A stretch of DNA of 64,000 nt from Streptomyces sp. NBC_01723 (GCF_036246005.1 NZ_CP109171.1:3336001-3400000); one strand, 5' to 3'. Shown: positions 42,163-49,830, numbered from the stretch's first letter. Numbers and translations are program-made. The notes: a model not told the origin generated them from the letters alone.

Positions 42163-43479
42163 GTGGCATCCACGGTCACCCCGTCGAAGAAGTCGCCGGA
42201 GGCAGCGCCGCACACCGCGTCCGCCTCCGCCCGCCCCGGATACGGACAGCTGCTGCGCACCCGCGGCGCCTGGACGTTCCTGCTCCCCGGTTTCGCGGCC
42301 CGCCAGCCGTTCGCGATGCTGACGATCTCCATCGTGCTGCTCGTGCAGCACACCACGGGCTCCTACGGCGTCGCGGGCGCCGTCGCGGCCGTCACCGGCG
42401 TCTCCATGGCCCTGTTCGCCCCCTACAGCGGACGGCTCGCCGACCGCTACGGACAGCGCGCCGTCCTGCTGCCCGGCGTTCTCGTGCACGCGGCGGCCGG
42501 CCTGGCCCTGACCGTCCTCGCGCTCGCGGACGCACCGCTGTGGGCGCTGTTCGCGGCGGCCGTGCCCGCGGGTGCGTCGGTGCCGCAGGTCGGGCCGATG
42601 GTGCGGGCCCGCTGGGGCGTCAAGCTCAAGGGCTCCCCCCTGATGAGCACCGCCGCCGCCTTCGAGTCCGTCACCGACGAGCTGACCTTCGTCCTCGGCC
42701 CGCTGGTGGCGACCGCCCTGTGCACGGGCATCGGCCCGGCCGCGGGCCTGGTCACCGAGGCCGCGCTCACCCTGGTGGGCGGTCTGCTGTTCGCCGCGCA
42801 GAAGAGCACGCAGCCCGAGGTCGGCGGGGCCGACGGCGCGCACGCGCGCGAGGAGCACGTTTCCGCGCTGCGCGTCCCCGGGGTGCGCGTTCTGATCGTC
42901 GCCTTCCTGGGCGTCGGCTCCGTCTTCGGCGGCATGCAGGTGTCGCTGGCCGCGTTCACCGAGTCGATCGGCGAGCCCGGCCTGAACGGCGTCCTCTACG
43001 GCGTCTTCGCCGCCGGAAACATGCTCTCCGGCCTGGCCTGCGGCGCCATCGCCTGGAAGGTCGCCCCGCAGCGGCGCCTCCTGATCGGTTACGCCGCCCT
43101 CGCGCTGACCGCCTCCGGCCTGTGGGCGGCGCAGTCGGTGCTCGTACTGGCCGGCCTCGGTCTGCTGGTCGGCATCTGCGTCGCGCCCGCCATCGTCACC
43201 GGCTACACCCTGGTGGAGGGCCTGGTCCCGGCCGGGGCCCGCACCGAGGCCTTCACCTGGCTGACCGGCGCCGTCGCCCTCGGGCAGGCGCTGGCGGTGA
43301 CCGTCGCCGGACAGCTGGAGGACGGGTTCCGTGACGGGGCCGGATTCCTGGTGCCGATGGGCGGCACGGTGCTCGCCCTGGCGGTCCTGGTGGCACTGCG
43401 CTCACGGCTGGCCTCCCGGCCCCAGGGGCGCACGGTCGCACGTGGCGTCGGTCACCGCGAGCCCGTCGCAGTGGACTGA
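42163..43479 (+). CDS. MFS transporter
   Basis: The 438-residue protein has twelve predicted helices in two halves of six. The loop 2-3 motif is FAPYSGRLADRYGQRAVLLPGVL (G-x-L-a-D-r-x-G-x-r), and the central loop contains an Ala/Glu-rich stretch. The sequence around GAWTFLLPGFAARQPFAMLTIS is typical of small-molecule efflux MFS proteins in actinomycetes. The GTG at 42163 is preferred because GAAAGG precedes it; the frame is open 53 codons upstream, but the extension is Arg-rich, lacks a ribosome site and would be atypical. The substrate is unknown. Confidence 0.82.
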   Translation: MASTVTPSKKSPEAAPHTASASARPGYGQLLRTRGAWTFLLPGFAARQPFAMLTISIVLLVQHTTGSYGVAGAVAAVTGVSMALFAPYSGRLADRYGQRAVLLPGVLVHAAAGLALTVLALADAPLWALFAAAVPAGASVPQVGPMVRARWGVKLKGSPLMSTAAAFESVTDELTFVLGPLVATALCTGIGPAAGLVTEAALTLVGGLLFAAQKSTQPEVGGADGAHAREEHVSALRVPGVRVLIVAFLGVGSVFGGMQVSLAAFTESIGEPGLNGVLYGVFAAGNMLSGLACGAIAWKVAPQRRLLIGYAALALTASGLWAAQSVLVLAGLGLLVGICVAPAIVTGYTLVEGLVPAGARTEAFTWLTGAVALGQALAVTVAGQLEDGFRDGAGFLVPMGGTVLALAVLVALRSRLASRPQGRTVARGVGHREPVAVD

Positions 43480-43485
43480 TCCCGA

Positions 43486-43511
43486 GGAATACGTCACTAT
43501 GGACCGTCGTT
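43486..43511 (+). promoter_or_regulatory. Sigma-R type promoter (GGAAT-N18-GTT) of the ruc/fmdB-like gene
   Basis: GGAAT at 43486-43490, exactly 18 nt, then GTT at 43509-43511. This is a perfect match to the sigma-R (thiol-oxidative stress ECF sigma) consensus. The start codon is 36 nt downstream of the -10. Confidence 0.75.
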
Positions 43512-43536
43512 AGCACTCATCGAGTGAGAGTGCCAG
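43510..43536 (+). promoter_or_regulatory. CIRCE element (HrcA operator)
   Basis: TTAGCACTC (43510-43518), 9 nt, GAGTGCCAG (43528-43536) matches CIRCE (TTAGCACTC-N9-GAGTGCTAA) at 16 of 18 positions. It spans from the -10 element to the Shine-Dalgarno AGGAGG, the usual place for HrcA repression. Confidence 0.85.
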
Positions 43537-43546
43537 GAGGAAGACA

Positions 43547-43876
43547 GTGCCGACGTACCAGTACCAGTGCACCGAGTGCGGCGAGGGCCTCGAGGCGGTG
43601 CAGAAGTTCACCGACGACGCCCTCACCGAGTGCCCGAACTGCCAGGGCCGCCTGAAGAAGGTGTTCTCGGCGGTCGGCATCGTCTTCAAGGGTTCCGGCT
43701 TCTACCGCAACGACAGCCGCGGCAGCTCGTCGAGCAGCTCGCCGGCGTCGTCGTCGAAGTCGGGGGCGTCGTCCTCCTCGGACTCGGGTTCGTCCTCGTC
43801 GTCGGCGTCCGGCTCGGGTTCGTCCTCGTCGTCCTCCGGCTCCGGCAGCTCCTCCTCCAGCACCACCGCCGCCTAG
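43547..43876 (+). CDS. FmdB-type zinc-ribbon protein, probable orthologue of the redox-regulated chaperone Ruc (Rv0991c)
   Basis: The 109-residue protein begins MPTYQYQCTECGEGLEAVQK and has two CxxC pairs, CTEC and CPNC (TECPNCQGRLKKVFSAVGIVFKG), the FmdB/CxxC_CXXC_SSSS zinc-ribbon. The rest is a serine-rich disordered tail of about 50 residues. M. tuberculosis Ruc has the same layout; there, oxidation of the zinc cysteines turns it into a chaperone that holds unfolded proteins for DnaK. The position near 5-FTHF cyclo-ligase/galU and mscL is also shared. The GTG at 43547 has AGGAGG upstream, inside the end of a CIRCE element, and a sigma-R promoter precedes it, so heat and thiol-oxidative induction are expected. 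Confidence 0.9.
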   Translation: MPTYQYQCTECGEGLEAVQKFTDDALTECPNCQGRLKKVFSAVGIVFKGSGFYRNDSRGSSSSSSPASSSKSGASSSSDSGSSSSSASGSGSSSSSSGSGSSSSSTTAA

Positions 43877-43921
43877 GCCCGCGGGCCGGGCGAGAGCCTC
43901 GGCCGCACCAGGTTCTTACGA

Positions 43922-43949
43922 GACCCTGTCGTCGTACGACGACGGGGTC
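43922..43949 (+). terminator. Hairpin terminator after the ruc-like gene
   Basis: GACCCTGTCGTCG pairs with CGACGACGGGGTC around the TA of TACG, with one mismatch, giving a strong stem 45 bp after the stop codon. Confidence 0.75.
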
Positions 43950-43982
43950 CTCGGCGTTTCCCGGGCCGGTTAGGGTGCGGAC

Positions 43983-44825
43983 ATGGCGAACAAGGTGAAT
44001 GCCGAGATCGGCGTGATCGGCGGCTCCGGTTTCTACTCGTTCCTCGACGACGTGACCGAGGTCGAGGTGGACACCCCTTACGGGCCGCCCAGCGACTCGC
44101 TCTTCCTCGGCGAGATCGCCGGCCGACGGGTCGCCTTCCTCCCCCGGCACGGTCGCGGCCACCATCTGCCGCCGCACCGGATCAACTACCGGGCCAACCT
44201 GTGGGCGCTGCGCTCGGTCGGCGCGCGCCAGGTCCTCGGTCCGTGCGCGGTCGGCGGCCTGCGTCCGGAGTACGGGCCGGGCACGCTGCTGGTGCCGGAC
44301 CAGTTCGTCGACCGGACCAGGTCCCGCCCGTCGACGTACTTCGACGGACTGCCGCTGCCCGACGGCACCGTGCCCAACGTGGTGCACGTGTCGCTGGCCG
44401 ACCCGTACTGCCCCACCGGACGGGCCGCCGCGCTGAAGGCGGCGCGGGGAAGGGACTGGGAAGCCGTGGACGGCGGCACCCTGGTCGTGGTCGAGGGGCC
44501 CCGTTTCGGCACCCGGGCGGAGTCGCTGTGGCACCGGGCGCAGGGCTGGTCCGTGGTGGGCATGACCGGCCACCCGGAGTCGGCGCTCGCCCGTGAACTG
44601 GAGCTCTGCTACACCTCGCTGACCCTCGTCACCGACCTGGACGCCGGCGCCGAGAGCGGTGAGGGCGTCTCGCACGAGGAGGTGCTGCGGGTGTTCGCGG
44701 CCAACGTGGACCGGCTGCGGGGCGTCCTGTTCGACGCGGTGGCCGCGCTGCCGGCGAGCGGGGAGCGGGACTGCCCGTGCGGGGCGGCGCTGGGCGGGAT
44801 GGATCCGGGGATCGTGCTGCCGTAG
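43983..44825 (+). CDS. S-methyl-5'-thioadenosine phosphorylase
   Basis: The enzyme phosphorolyses methylthioadenosine (or a related nucleoside) to adenine and methylthioribose-1-phosphate, salvaging the by-product of polyamine synthesis. The 280-residue protein has IGVIGGSGFYSFLDD, FLPRHGRGHHLPPHRINYRANLWAL split over the phosphate and substrate sites, TLVVVEGPRFGTRAES, VGMTGHPESALARELELCY and VTDLDAG. GMTGHPE in place of GMTxxPE and the missing Met-Ser-Asp variations leave MTIP or purine phosphorylase activity possible. Its last eleven codons are the first unit of the 33-bp repeat array that follows; a CAG-to-TAG change in that unit makes the stop. Confidence 0.9.
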   Translation: MANKVNAEIGVIGGSGFYSFLDDVTEVEVDTPYGPPSDSLFLGEIAGRRVAFLPRHGRGHHLPPHRINYRANLWALRSVGARQVLGPCAVGGLRPEYGPGTLLVPDQFVDRTRSRPSTYFDGLPLPDGTVPNVVHVSLADPYCPTGRAAALKAARGRDWEAVDGGTLVVVEGPRFGTRAESLWHRAQGWSVVGMTGHPESALARELELCYTSLTLVTDLDAGAESGEGVSHEEVLRVFAANVDRLRGVLFDAVAALPASGERDCPCGAALGGMDPGIVLP

Positions 44826-45007
44826 GGCGGGGCGGATCCGGGGGTCGTGCTGCCGCAGGGCGCGAGGCAGCGGTGGGCGGGATGGATCCGGGGATCGTGC
44901 CGCCGCAGGGCGGGGCGGATCCGGGGATCGTGCCGCCGCAGGGCGGGACGGATCCGGGGATCATGCCGCCGCAGGGCGGGACGGATCCGGGGATCATGCC
45001 GCCGCAG
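44793..45007. repeat. Array of six 33-bp repeats starting inside the MTAP gene
   Basis: Units of about GGCGGGRYGGATCCGGGGATC plus a 12-bp tail ending CCGCAG begin at 44793, 44826, 44876, 44909, 44942 and 44975; a 16-bp segment separates units 2 and 3, and a decayed seventh unit follows. Each unit contains GATCC-GG-GGATC and CCGCC-GCAG-GGCGG inverted repeats. The length is a multiple of 3, coding GGxDPGIVPPQ in the MTAP frame. The rest of the gap to 45157 shows nothing recognisable. Confidence 0.92.
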
Positions 45008-45157
45008 GGCGGGGACGGCCCCGGTTCAGGCGGAACGTCCCCTTCGGGTGACGGAGTTGTCCACAAGCGGGCGGTGGTCCACGGGCCTCGGCGGGGTCCG
45101 GCGAAAAGCCTCATCGTGGGAGCGCAAGCCGATCCCTCGTCGCAGGTGGTGGTCACC

Positions 45158-45697
45158 GTGTCCCGTTCCGTCCTCCCCTCCCCCGGCCCGTTCCCGCTCG
45201 GCACCGACGCGCCACCCACCGGCGAGGTGCCGCCCTTCGCCCCGGTGCGGGTGCGCGGCGGACGGCACCGGCTGCACCGGCTCGTCCGGCGCCGGCGGCG
45301 CGTCGTGGCCGCCGGGCTCGCCGTCACGGCCGCGGCGCTCGTGGCCGCGGGCCCACAGCAGGGGACCGCTGGGCCGGACCCGAGGCGGGCACGCGGACAT
45401 CCGGTGGCCGACCAGGTGCGCGAGCGGCCCGGCCCGCGGCTCGTGGCGGCGCCGGTACGGATCGCGGACGCGGAGACGGTACGGCTGCTCGGTCCGGGCG
45501 ACCGCGTCGACGTGGTCGCGACCGGGGACGCCGGCGACGCCTCAGTGGTCGCGCGCGGGGCGCGGGTGACGAAGGTGCCGGAGCCCGTGGACGGGGCGGC
45601 GGGCGGGGCCCTGGTCGTGGTGTCGGTGCCGCGCGACACCGCTCACCGGCTGGTCGGCGCGGGTACCACGGGGCGGTTGGCGGTGACCCTGTGCTGA
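45158..45697 (+). CDS. SAF/RcpC (CpaB-like) domain protein
   Basis: The 179-residue product has a Pro-rich cytoplasmic start, a basic stretch (HRLHRLVRRRRRVV), one membrane helix (AAGLAVTAAALVAAG), and a C-terminal domain with LVAAPVRIADAETVRLLGPGDRVDVVATG and ALVVVSVPRDTAHRLVGAG. The last part is the RcpC/CpaB pattern of Flp-pilus assembly proteins (L-x-x-G-D-R-V-D-V-x-A). It is probably a single-pass membrane protein with an external beta-rich domain; no other pilus genes lie in the window. The GTG at 45158 has AGGTGG upstream, and GTG 45146/45149 are alternatives. Confidence 0.75.
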   Translation: MSRSVLPSPGPFPLGTDAPPTGEVPPFAPVRVRGGRHRLHRLVRRRRRVVAAGLAVTAAALVAAGPQQGTAGPDPRRARGHPVADQVRERPGPRLVAAPVRIADAETVRLLGPGDRVDVVATGDAGDASVVARGARVTKVPEPVDGAAGGALVVVSVPRDTAHRLVGAGTTGRLAVTLC

Positions 45698-45808
45698 GGC
45701 CGTCAAGTCGCTCGTTCGAGGGACCGGATTGGACAGCACGGCCCAACGCTGACGTAGGTTGCGGAGCGCTCCATTCCAACACCTGTTCAAGCGAGGAGAG
45801 CGTCCACC

Positions 45809-46279
45809 GTGAGCGAGAAGAACGACCCGAGCCTCTGGCAGGGCTTCAAGGCCTTCCTGATGCGCGGAAACGTCATCGACCTGGCGGTGGCGGTCGTCAT
45901 CGGCACCGCCTTCACCAACATCGTCAACTCGGTGGTGAAGGGGGTCATCAACCCGGTGATCGGGGCGTTCGGCACGCAGAGCCTGGACAGTTACAGCTCC
46001 TGCCTGAAGGGCCCGTGCACCGGGACCGGCGACACCGCGACGGGCGTGCGGATCCTGTGGGGCTCGGTGCTGGGCGCCACGCTCTCGTTCCTGATCACCG
46101 CGGCCGTCGTCTACTTCCTGATGGTCCTGCCCATGGCGAAGTACCTGGCCCGGCAGGAGGCCCGCCGCAGGGCCAAGGAGAGCGCCGAGGAGATCATCGA
46201 GGTCACCGAGCTGGAGGTGCTCAAGGAGATCCGGGACGAGCTGGTCGCACAGCGCGGTTCGGGGCCCGACCGCTCCTAG
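45809..46279 (+). CDS. mscL: Large-conductance mechanosensitive channel MscL
   Basis: MscL opens under membrane tension during hypo-osmotic shock. The 156-residue protein has the N-terminal amphipathic helix WQGFKAFLMRGNVIDLAVAVVIGTAFTNIVNSVVKGVINPVIG (with the gate region), a periplasmic loop with two cysteines (SSCLKGPCTG), the second helix LSFLITAAVVYFLMVLPM and a charged cytoplasmic bundle. The GTG at 45809 follows GCGAGGAGAG. The two loop cysteines are an addition relative to E. coli MscL and could form a disulfide outside the cell. Confidence 0.95.
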   Translation: MSEKNDPSLWQGFKAFLMRGNVIDLAVAVVIGTAFTNIVNSVVKGVINPVIGAFGTQSLDSYSSCLKGPCTGTGDTATGVRILWGSVLGATLSFLITAAVVYFLMVLPMAKYLARQEARRRAKESAEEIIEVTELEVLKEIRDELVAQRGSGPDRS

Positions 46280-46322
46280 CGGCAGCGGCGGCGGCCGGGG
46301 TGCGGGCGGGTGCCCGCGCGGC

Positions 46323-46499
46323 TCACAGGTGGTGCGGCGGCTTCTCGTCGAGGAAGCGCTTCAGGTCGGCCGCGCTGTCGCCCTCGGGCCGCTCGCCCCA
46401 GCCGCGGTCGGTGTCGTCCGACGTCTGCTGGTCCAGCGGGTCGTCGAAGACCAGCGCCGGCCTGGGCGCGCGCGGCTCGGGTTCGGGGGCGGTACTCAT
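46323..46499 (-). CDS. Small acidic conserved protein, 58 residues
   Basis: On the minus strand an ATG at 46499 opens a 58-codon frame ending TGA at 46323. It begins MSTAPEPEPRAPRPALVFDD, has PLDQQTSDDTDRGWGERPEG in the middle and ends SAADLKRFLDEKPPHHL. The composition is that of a real Streptomyces protein, with high third-position GC and few rare codons. It is acidic, disordered at the N-terminus and has a short C-terminal helix. I recall similar short proteins beside mscL/ltrA in other Streptomyces but no function. It is convergent with mscL and divergent from the LtrA gene. Confidence 0.7.
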   Translation of the reverse strand: MSTAPEPEPRAPRPALVFDDPLDQQTSDDTDRGWGERPEGDSAADLKRFLDEKPPHHL

Positions 46500-46561
46500 G
46501 GGTCCAGGGTACGGCCCCGTTCCACAAGCGGACCGGCGTCCTCTCTGCTGTGCTGGGAGCC

Positions 46562-47782
46562 ATGACGTCCAGTCCCCAGCCCTCGGGCCCGCCCGGCGCC
46601 CGTCCTCCGGTCCGCAGCCTGAAGGCCCGCGGGCGGCAGGAGCCGCACCGCGTCGCCACCCCGCTGGAGCTCTTCTTCGACCTGTGCTTCGTCGTCGCCA
46701 TCGCCCAGGCGGGCGTGCAGCTGGTGCACTCGGTCGCCGAGGGCCATGCCGGCGAGGGCGTTCTCAACTACGCGATGATCTTCTTCGCCATCTGGTGGGC
46801 GTGGATGAACTTCACGTGGTTCGCCTCGGCCTACGACAACGACGACGTGCTCTACCGGATCGTCACCCTGGTGCAGATGGCCGGTGTGCTGGTGCTGGCG
46901 GCGGGCGTCTCCCGGGCCTTCGAGGACCACGACTACGTGGCCGTCGTCCTCGGATACGTGATCATGCGGGTCGCCATGTCGGTGCAGTGGCTCAGGGCGG
47001 CGCGCACGGCCGGGGCGGCGGAGCGTGCCATGGCCCTGAGATACGCGGGAGGCGTGCTGGTCTGCCAGGTCGGCTGGCTGGGACTGCTTGTCCTGCCCGA
47101 GGGCGGCCGCGGCTGGCTGTACCTGGCGATGGTGGTGCTGGAGCTGTGCGTGCCGGTGTTCGCCGAGCGCAGGCACATGTCGGCCTGGCATCCGCACCAC
47201 ATCTCCGAGCGGTACGGGCTGTTCACGATCATCGTGCTCGGCGAGACCATCGCGGCGGCCACGGTGGCGGTCAAGTCGGGCATCGAGGAGAACGACGCGC
47301 TGGGCGAGGTGCTGCCGATCGCGGCGGGCGGGCTGCTCCTCGTCTTCTCCGCCTGGTGGATCTACTTCGTGGTCCCCGTCCACAGCCGACTGCGGACCAG
47401 CAGGCAGTCGTTCGTGTGGGGTTACGGCCACTACGTGGTGTTCGCCTCGGCTGCCGCGATCGGGGCGGGGCTGGAGGTGGCGGTGGAGCAGACCGTGGGG
47501 AAGGCGCACATCTCGACACTCGCGGCGTCCGCGGCGGTGACCCTGCCGACGGCGCTGTTCCTGATCGCGGTGTGGGCGCTGCACGCACGGCACTTCAAGG
47601 TGGGCATCGCCGAGCAGTTGGTGCTGCCGACCGCCGCGCTGCTGGTGATCTGCTGCACCTTCCTGGGGGACATGGCGGTGCTGGTGGCCGGAGTCGTCCT
47701 GGCGCTGGCCGTGGCGGCCGGCGTGACGCTGACCGCGCGGCGCGCCGGGCGGCCACGGGGCGCGACGCCGCCCGCCGCCTGA
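46562..47782 (+). CDS. Low-temperature-requirement protein A (LtrA) family membrane protein
   Basis: LtrA proteins are multi-pass membrane proteins named from a Listeria cold-growth mutant; the biochemical role is unknown. The 406-residue protein has the family start VATPLELFFDLCFVVAIAQAG, then WWAWMNFTWFASAYDNDD, about eleven helices, and the conserved segment HISERYGLFTIIVLGETIAAATVAV. The C-terminus is Arg/Ala/Pro-rich. The ATG at 46562 follows GGGAG. Confidence 0.9.
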   Translation: MTSSPQPSGPPGARPPVRSLKARGRQEPHRVATPLELFFDLCFVVAIAQAGVQLVHSVAEGHAGEGVLNYAMIFFAIWWAWMNFTWFASAYDNDDVLYRIVTLVQMAGVLVLAAGVSRAFEDHDYVAVVLGYVIMRVAMSVQWLRAARTAGAAERAMALRYAGGVLVCQVGWLGLLVLPEGGRGWLYLAMVVLELCVPVFAERRHMSAWHPHHISERYGLFTIIVLGETIAAATVAVKSGIEENDALGEVLPIAAGGLLLVFSAWWIYFVVPVHSRLRTSRQSFVWGYGHYVVFASAAAIGAGLEVAVEQTVGKAHISTLAASAAVTLPTALFLIAVWALHARHFKVGIAEQLVLPTAALLVICCTFLGDMAVLVAGVVLALAVAAGVTLTARRAGRPRGATPPAA

Positions 47783-47828
47783 CCCGGCGCGGCCCGCCCC
47801 GGCCTCCGGTGTGGACGAGACTGGCGGT

Positions 47829-48863
47829 ATGACAGTTGACGCATTGACGGACGTCGCGGGTCTGCTGGTGGGGCACGCGACGCGGCGCGGCGACGGATGG
47901 CTCACGGGGACGACGGTGGTGCTCGCTCCGGAGGACGGGGCGGTGGCGGCCGTGGACGTGCGCGGCGGGGGCCCCGGCACCAAGGAGACCGACGCGCTCG
48001 ATCCGCGCAACCTGGTGCAGCGGGTGCAGGCGGTGGTGCTGACCGGCGGCAGCGCGTACGGGCTCGACGCGGCGTCGGGGGTGATGGCCTGGCTGGAGGA
48101 GCGGGGACGGGGGGTGCGCGTCGGGCCGGACCCCGCCCACGTGGTGCCGGTGGTGCCCGCGGCCTGTGTCTTCGACCTGGGGCGCGGCGGCGACTTCCGG
48201 GCCAGGCCGGACGCCGCCACCGGACGGGCGGCCGTCGAGGCAGCGCAGGCGAGTGCGGACTCCCCCGGCGCCGGGGTGCCGCAGGGATGCGTCGGGGCGG
48301 GCACGGGGGCCGTGGTCGGCACGCTGAAGGGCGGGGTCGGCACCGCGAGCACCGTGCTGGACTCGGGCATCACGGTGGCGGCGCTGGTGGTGGCCAACGC
48401 GGCGGGGTCGGTGACGGATCCGGAGACGGGGGTGCTGTACGGGGAACTGTTCGGCGGCGGGCGGATCCCGTACCCGGCGCCGGAGGCGCACGCGGCGGCG
48501 GGGCGGCGCCTGGCGGAGGTCGCGGCGAGGAACGCACCGCCGCCGTTGAACACCACGCTCGCCGTGGTCGCCACCGACGCCGACCTGTCGAAGGCGCAGG
48601 CGCAGAAGCTGGCCGGCACGGCGCACGACGGGATCGCGCGCGCCGTCCGGCCGGTGCACCTGCTCAGTGACGGGGACACGGTCTTCGCGCTGGCGACCGG
48701 GGCGCGTCCGCTCGCCGAGGGGCAGCCGCTCGCGCTGAACGAGGTGCTGGCGGCGGGCGCGGACATGGTGACGCGTGCGATCGTCCGCGCGGTCCGGGCC
48801 GCCGGGCCGGTGGACGGACCGGGCGGGGCCTGGCCGTCGTACGGGGAGCTGTACGGCGGGTGA
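47829..48863 (+). CDS. P1 family peptidase (DmpA/L-aminopeptidase-D-esterase type)
   Basis: P1 peptidases are self-cleaving Ntn-like enzymes with aminopeptidase or D-amidase/esterase activity. The 344-residue protein has GLLVGHATRRGDGWLTGTTVVL, VDVRGGGPGTKETDALDP, VVLTGGSAYGLDAASGVMAWL, PQGCVGAGTGAVVGTLKGGVGTAS and the cleavage region PPPLNTTLAVVATDADLSKAQ, where autolysis would free an N-terminal Thr. The ATG at 47829 gives MTVDALTDVAGLLVGHAT; it may be leaderless (GAGACT 6 nt upstream), but the hexamer is poor. The physiological substrate is unknown. Confidence 0.88.
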   Translation: MTVDALTDVAGLLVGHATRRGDGWLTGTTVVLAPEDGAVAAVDVRGGGPGTKETDALDPRNLVQRVQAVVLTGGSAYGLDAASGVMAWLEERGRGVRVGPDPAHVVPVVPAACVFDLGRGGDFRARPDAATGRAAVEAAQASADSPGAGVPQGCVGAGTGAVVGTLKGGVGTASTVLDSGITVAALVVANAAGSVTDPETGVLYGELFGGGRIPYPAPEAHAAAGRRLAEVAARNAPPPLNTTLAVVATDADLSKAQAQKLAGTAHDGIARAVRPVHLLSDGDTVFALATGARPLAEGQPLALNEVLAAGADMVTRAIVRAVRAAGPVDGPGGAWPSYGELYGG

Positions 48864-49008
48864 CGGAGGAACGGCCGGGCGGTGTGGAAAAGTTGCGACG
48901 GATGTCGTCCGACGCGGCGTTGACCAGCCGATTTTGACGGAACGTCGGGTCGCGCGGGAACTTTTCGCGCGGCCCGCCGGTTTTTCGTGCGTACGTTTTC
49001 TCGGTTCC

Positions 49009-49023
49009 CGGACATGATGTCCG
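49009..49023. promoter_or_regulatory. 15-bp perfect dyad upstream of the DUF6227 gene
   Basis: CGGACAT-G-ATGTCCG has 7-bp arms around a central G, 58 bp upstream of the TTG start and just upstream of the GGAGGGG ribosome site of the leader peptide. A TACGGT at 49034 could be a -10, placing the dyad near its -35. Confidence 0.45.
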
Positions 49024-49039
49024 ATGGAGGGGCTACGGT

Positions 49040-49084
49040 ATGCACCCACAAGGTGACATGCAGCAACGCCGGGAGAAGCCTTGA
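49040..49084 (+). CDS. 14-residue leader peptide overlapping the DUF6227 start
   Basis: ATG at 49040 with a strong GGAGGGG eight bases upstream opens a 14-codon frame (MHPQGDMQQRREKP) whose TGA (49082-49084) overlaps the TTG start at 49081. If real, ribosomes finishing this peptide would restart on the TTG, so the leader controls DUF6227 translation. If transcription instead starts from the TACGGT at 49034, the ATG would not be in the mRNA. Confidence 0.4.
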   Translation: MHPQGDMQQRREKP

Positions 49085-49830
49085 GCGTTCCGTACGAGAC
49101 GGCAGCGTACGAACCACCCGAGTCGCCCGAGTCTCCGGAGGAGCACCTCATGCGGCTGCTGGGTCGCGCCCTGAACTCGTTCGAACTGCCCGACGAGACG
49201 ATACGGCGCCTGGACTGCGCGCTGGCGCACGACGGTTCCCTGCACTCCGCGCACCACAGCGCGGGGCTGCACCGTGAGACGTACCGGCACACCTGGCTGC
49301 TCGCCGACGGTTCGGCGCTCACGCTCTGGGAGCTGGTCCACAACACCGTTCCGGGCGGTGAATCGCAGCACGAGGTGTACCTGGACGACGAGGAGCTGCG
49401 CACCGCGACCTCCCGGCTGGCGCTGCCGCCGGAGACGCCGGACTTCGAACTGCCGGTGCAGGTGCACCACTCCCCGGTCCCTGCCCCGCGGCACACCTAC
49501 GTCTCCGACGCCTCGGCGGACCACGCCCGTCGGCTGCTGCGCCGCGCGGAGAACGCGGACCGGCCGGGATCCGAGCTGGCCGAGCTGCTGGCGACGGCGT
49601 CCGCGCACCAGATCATCCAGGCCTTCGGCGGTCCCGGCCGCGCGGGCCGCGCCCGGGCCGGGTTCTCGCTCTACGAGCACGCGTTCCTGCTCCGGGACGG
49701 CGCCGAGGTCTCCCTCTGGGAGGTCGAGCACACGGCCACGCCCGACGGTCGGCACATGTGCGAGGTCTACGACAGCGAGGACGCGGCCCGCCGCGCGATG
49801 GAGCGACGGGCCGCGCAGCCCTCCTCCTGA
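49081..49830 (+). CDS. DUF6227 family protein
   Basis: The 249-residue protein is a Streptomyces family of unknown function. It has two copies of a beta-rich module: RETYRHTWLLADGSALTLWELVHNT with HEVYLDDEELRTA in the first half and YEHAFLLRDGAEVSLWEVEHT with MCEVYDSEDAARRAM in the second. Each follows a helix with LLGRALNSFELPDE or LLRRAENADRPGSE. This internal duplication suggests a two-domain ligand-binding or inhibitor-type fold. The TTG at 49081 has GGGAGAAG at correct spacing and is coupled to a short upstream ORF. It ends just before a heptamer repeat and the convergent fruA. Confidence 0.8.
   Translation: MSVPYETAAYEPPESPESPEEHLMRLLGRALNSFELPDETIRRLDCALAHDGSLHSAHHSAGLHRETYRHTWLLADGSALTLWELVHNTVPGGESQHEVYLDDEELRTATSRLALPPETPDFELPVQVHHSPVPAPRHTYVSDASADHARRLLRRAENADRPGSELAELLATASAHQIIQAFGGPGRAGRARAGFSLYEHAFLLRDGAEVSLWEVEHTATPDGRHMCEVYDSEDAARRAMERRAAQPSS

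Noticed and set aside
44777..45157. Long Gly/Arg-rich N-terminal extension of the SAF/RcpC protein across the 33-bp repeats
   Set aside because: The frame is open only because the repeat unit is a multiple of three; there is no start or ribosome site there, and the protein family begins near 45158.
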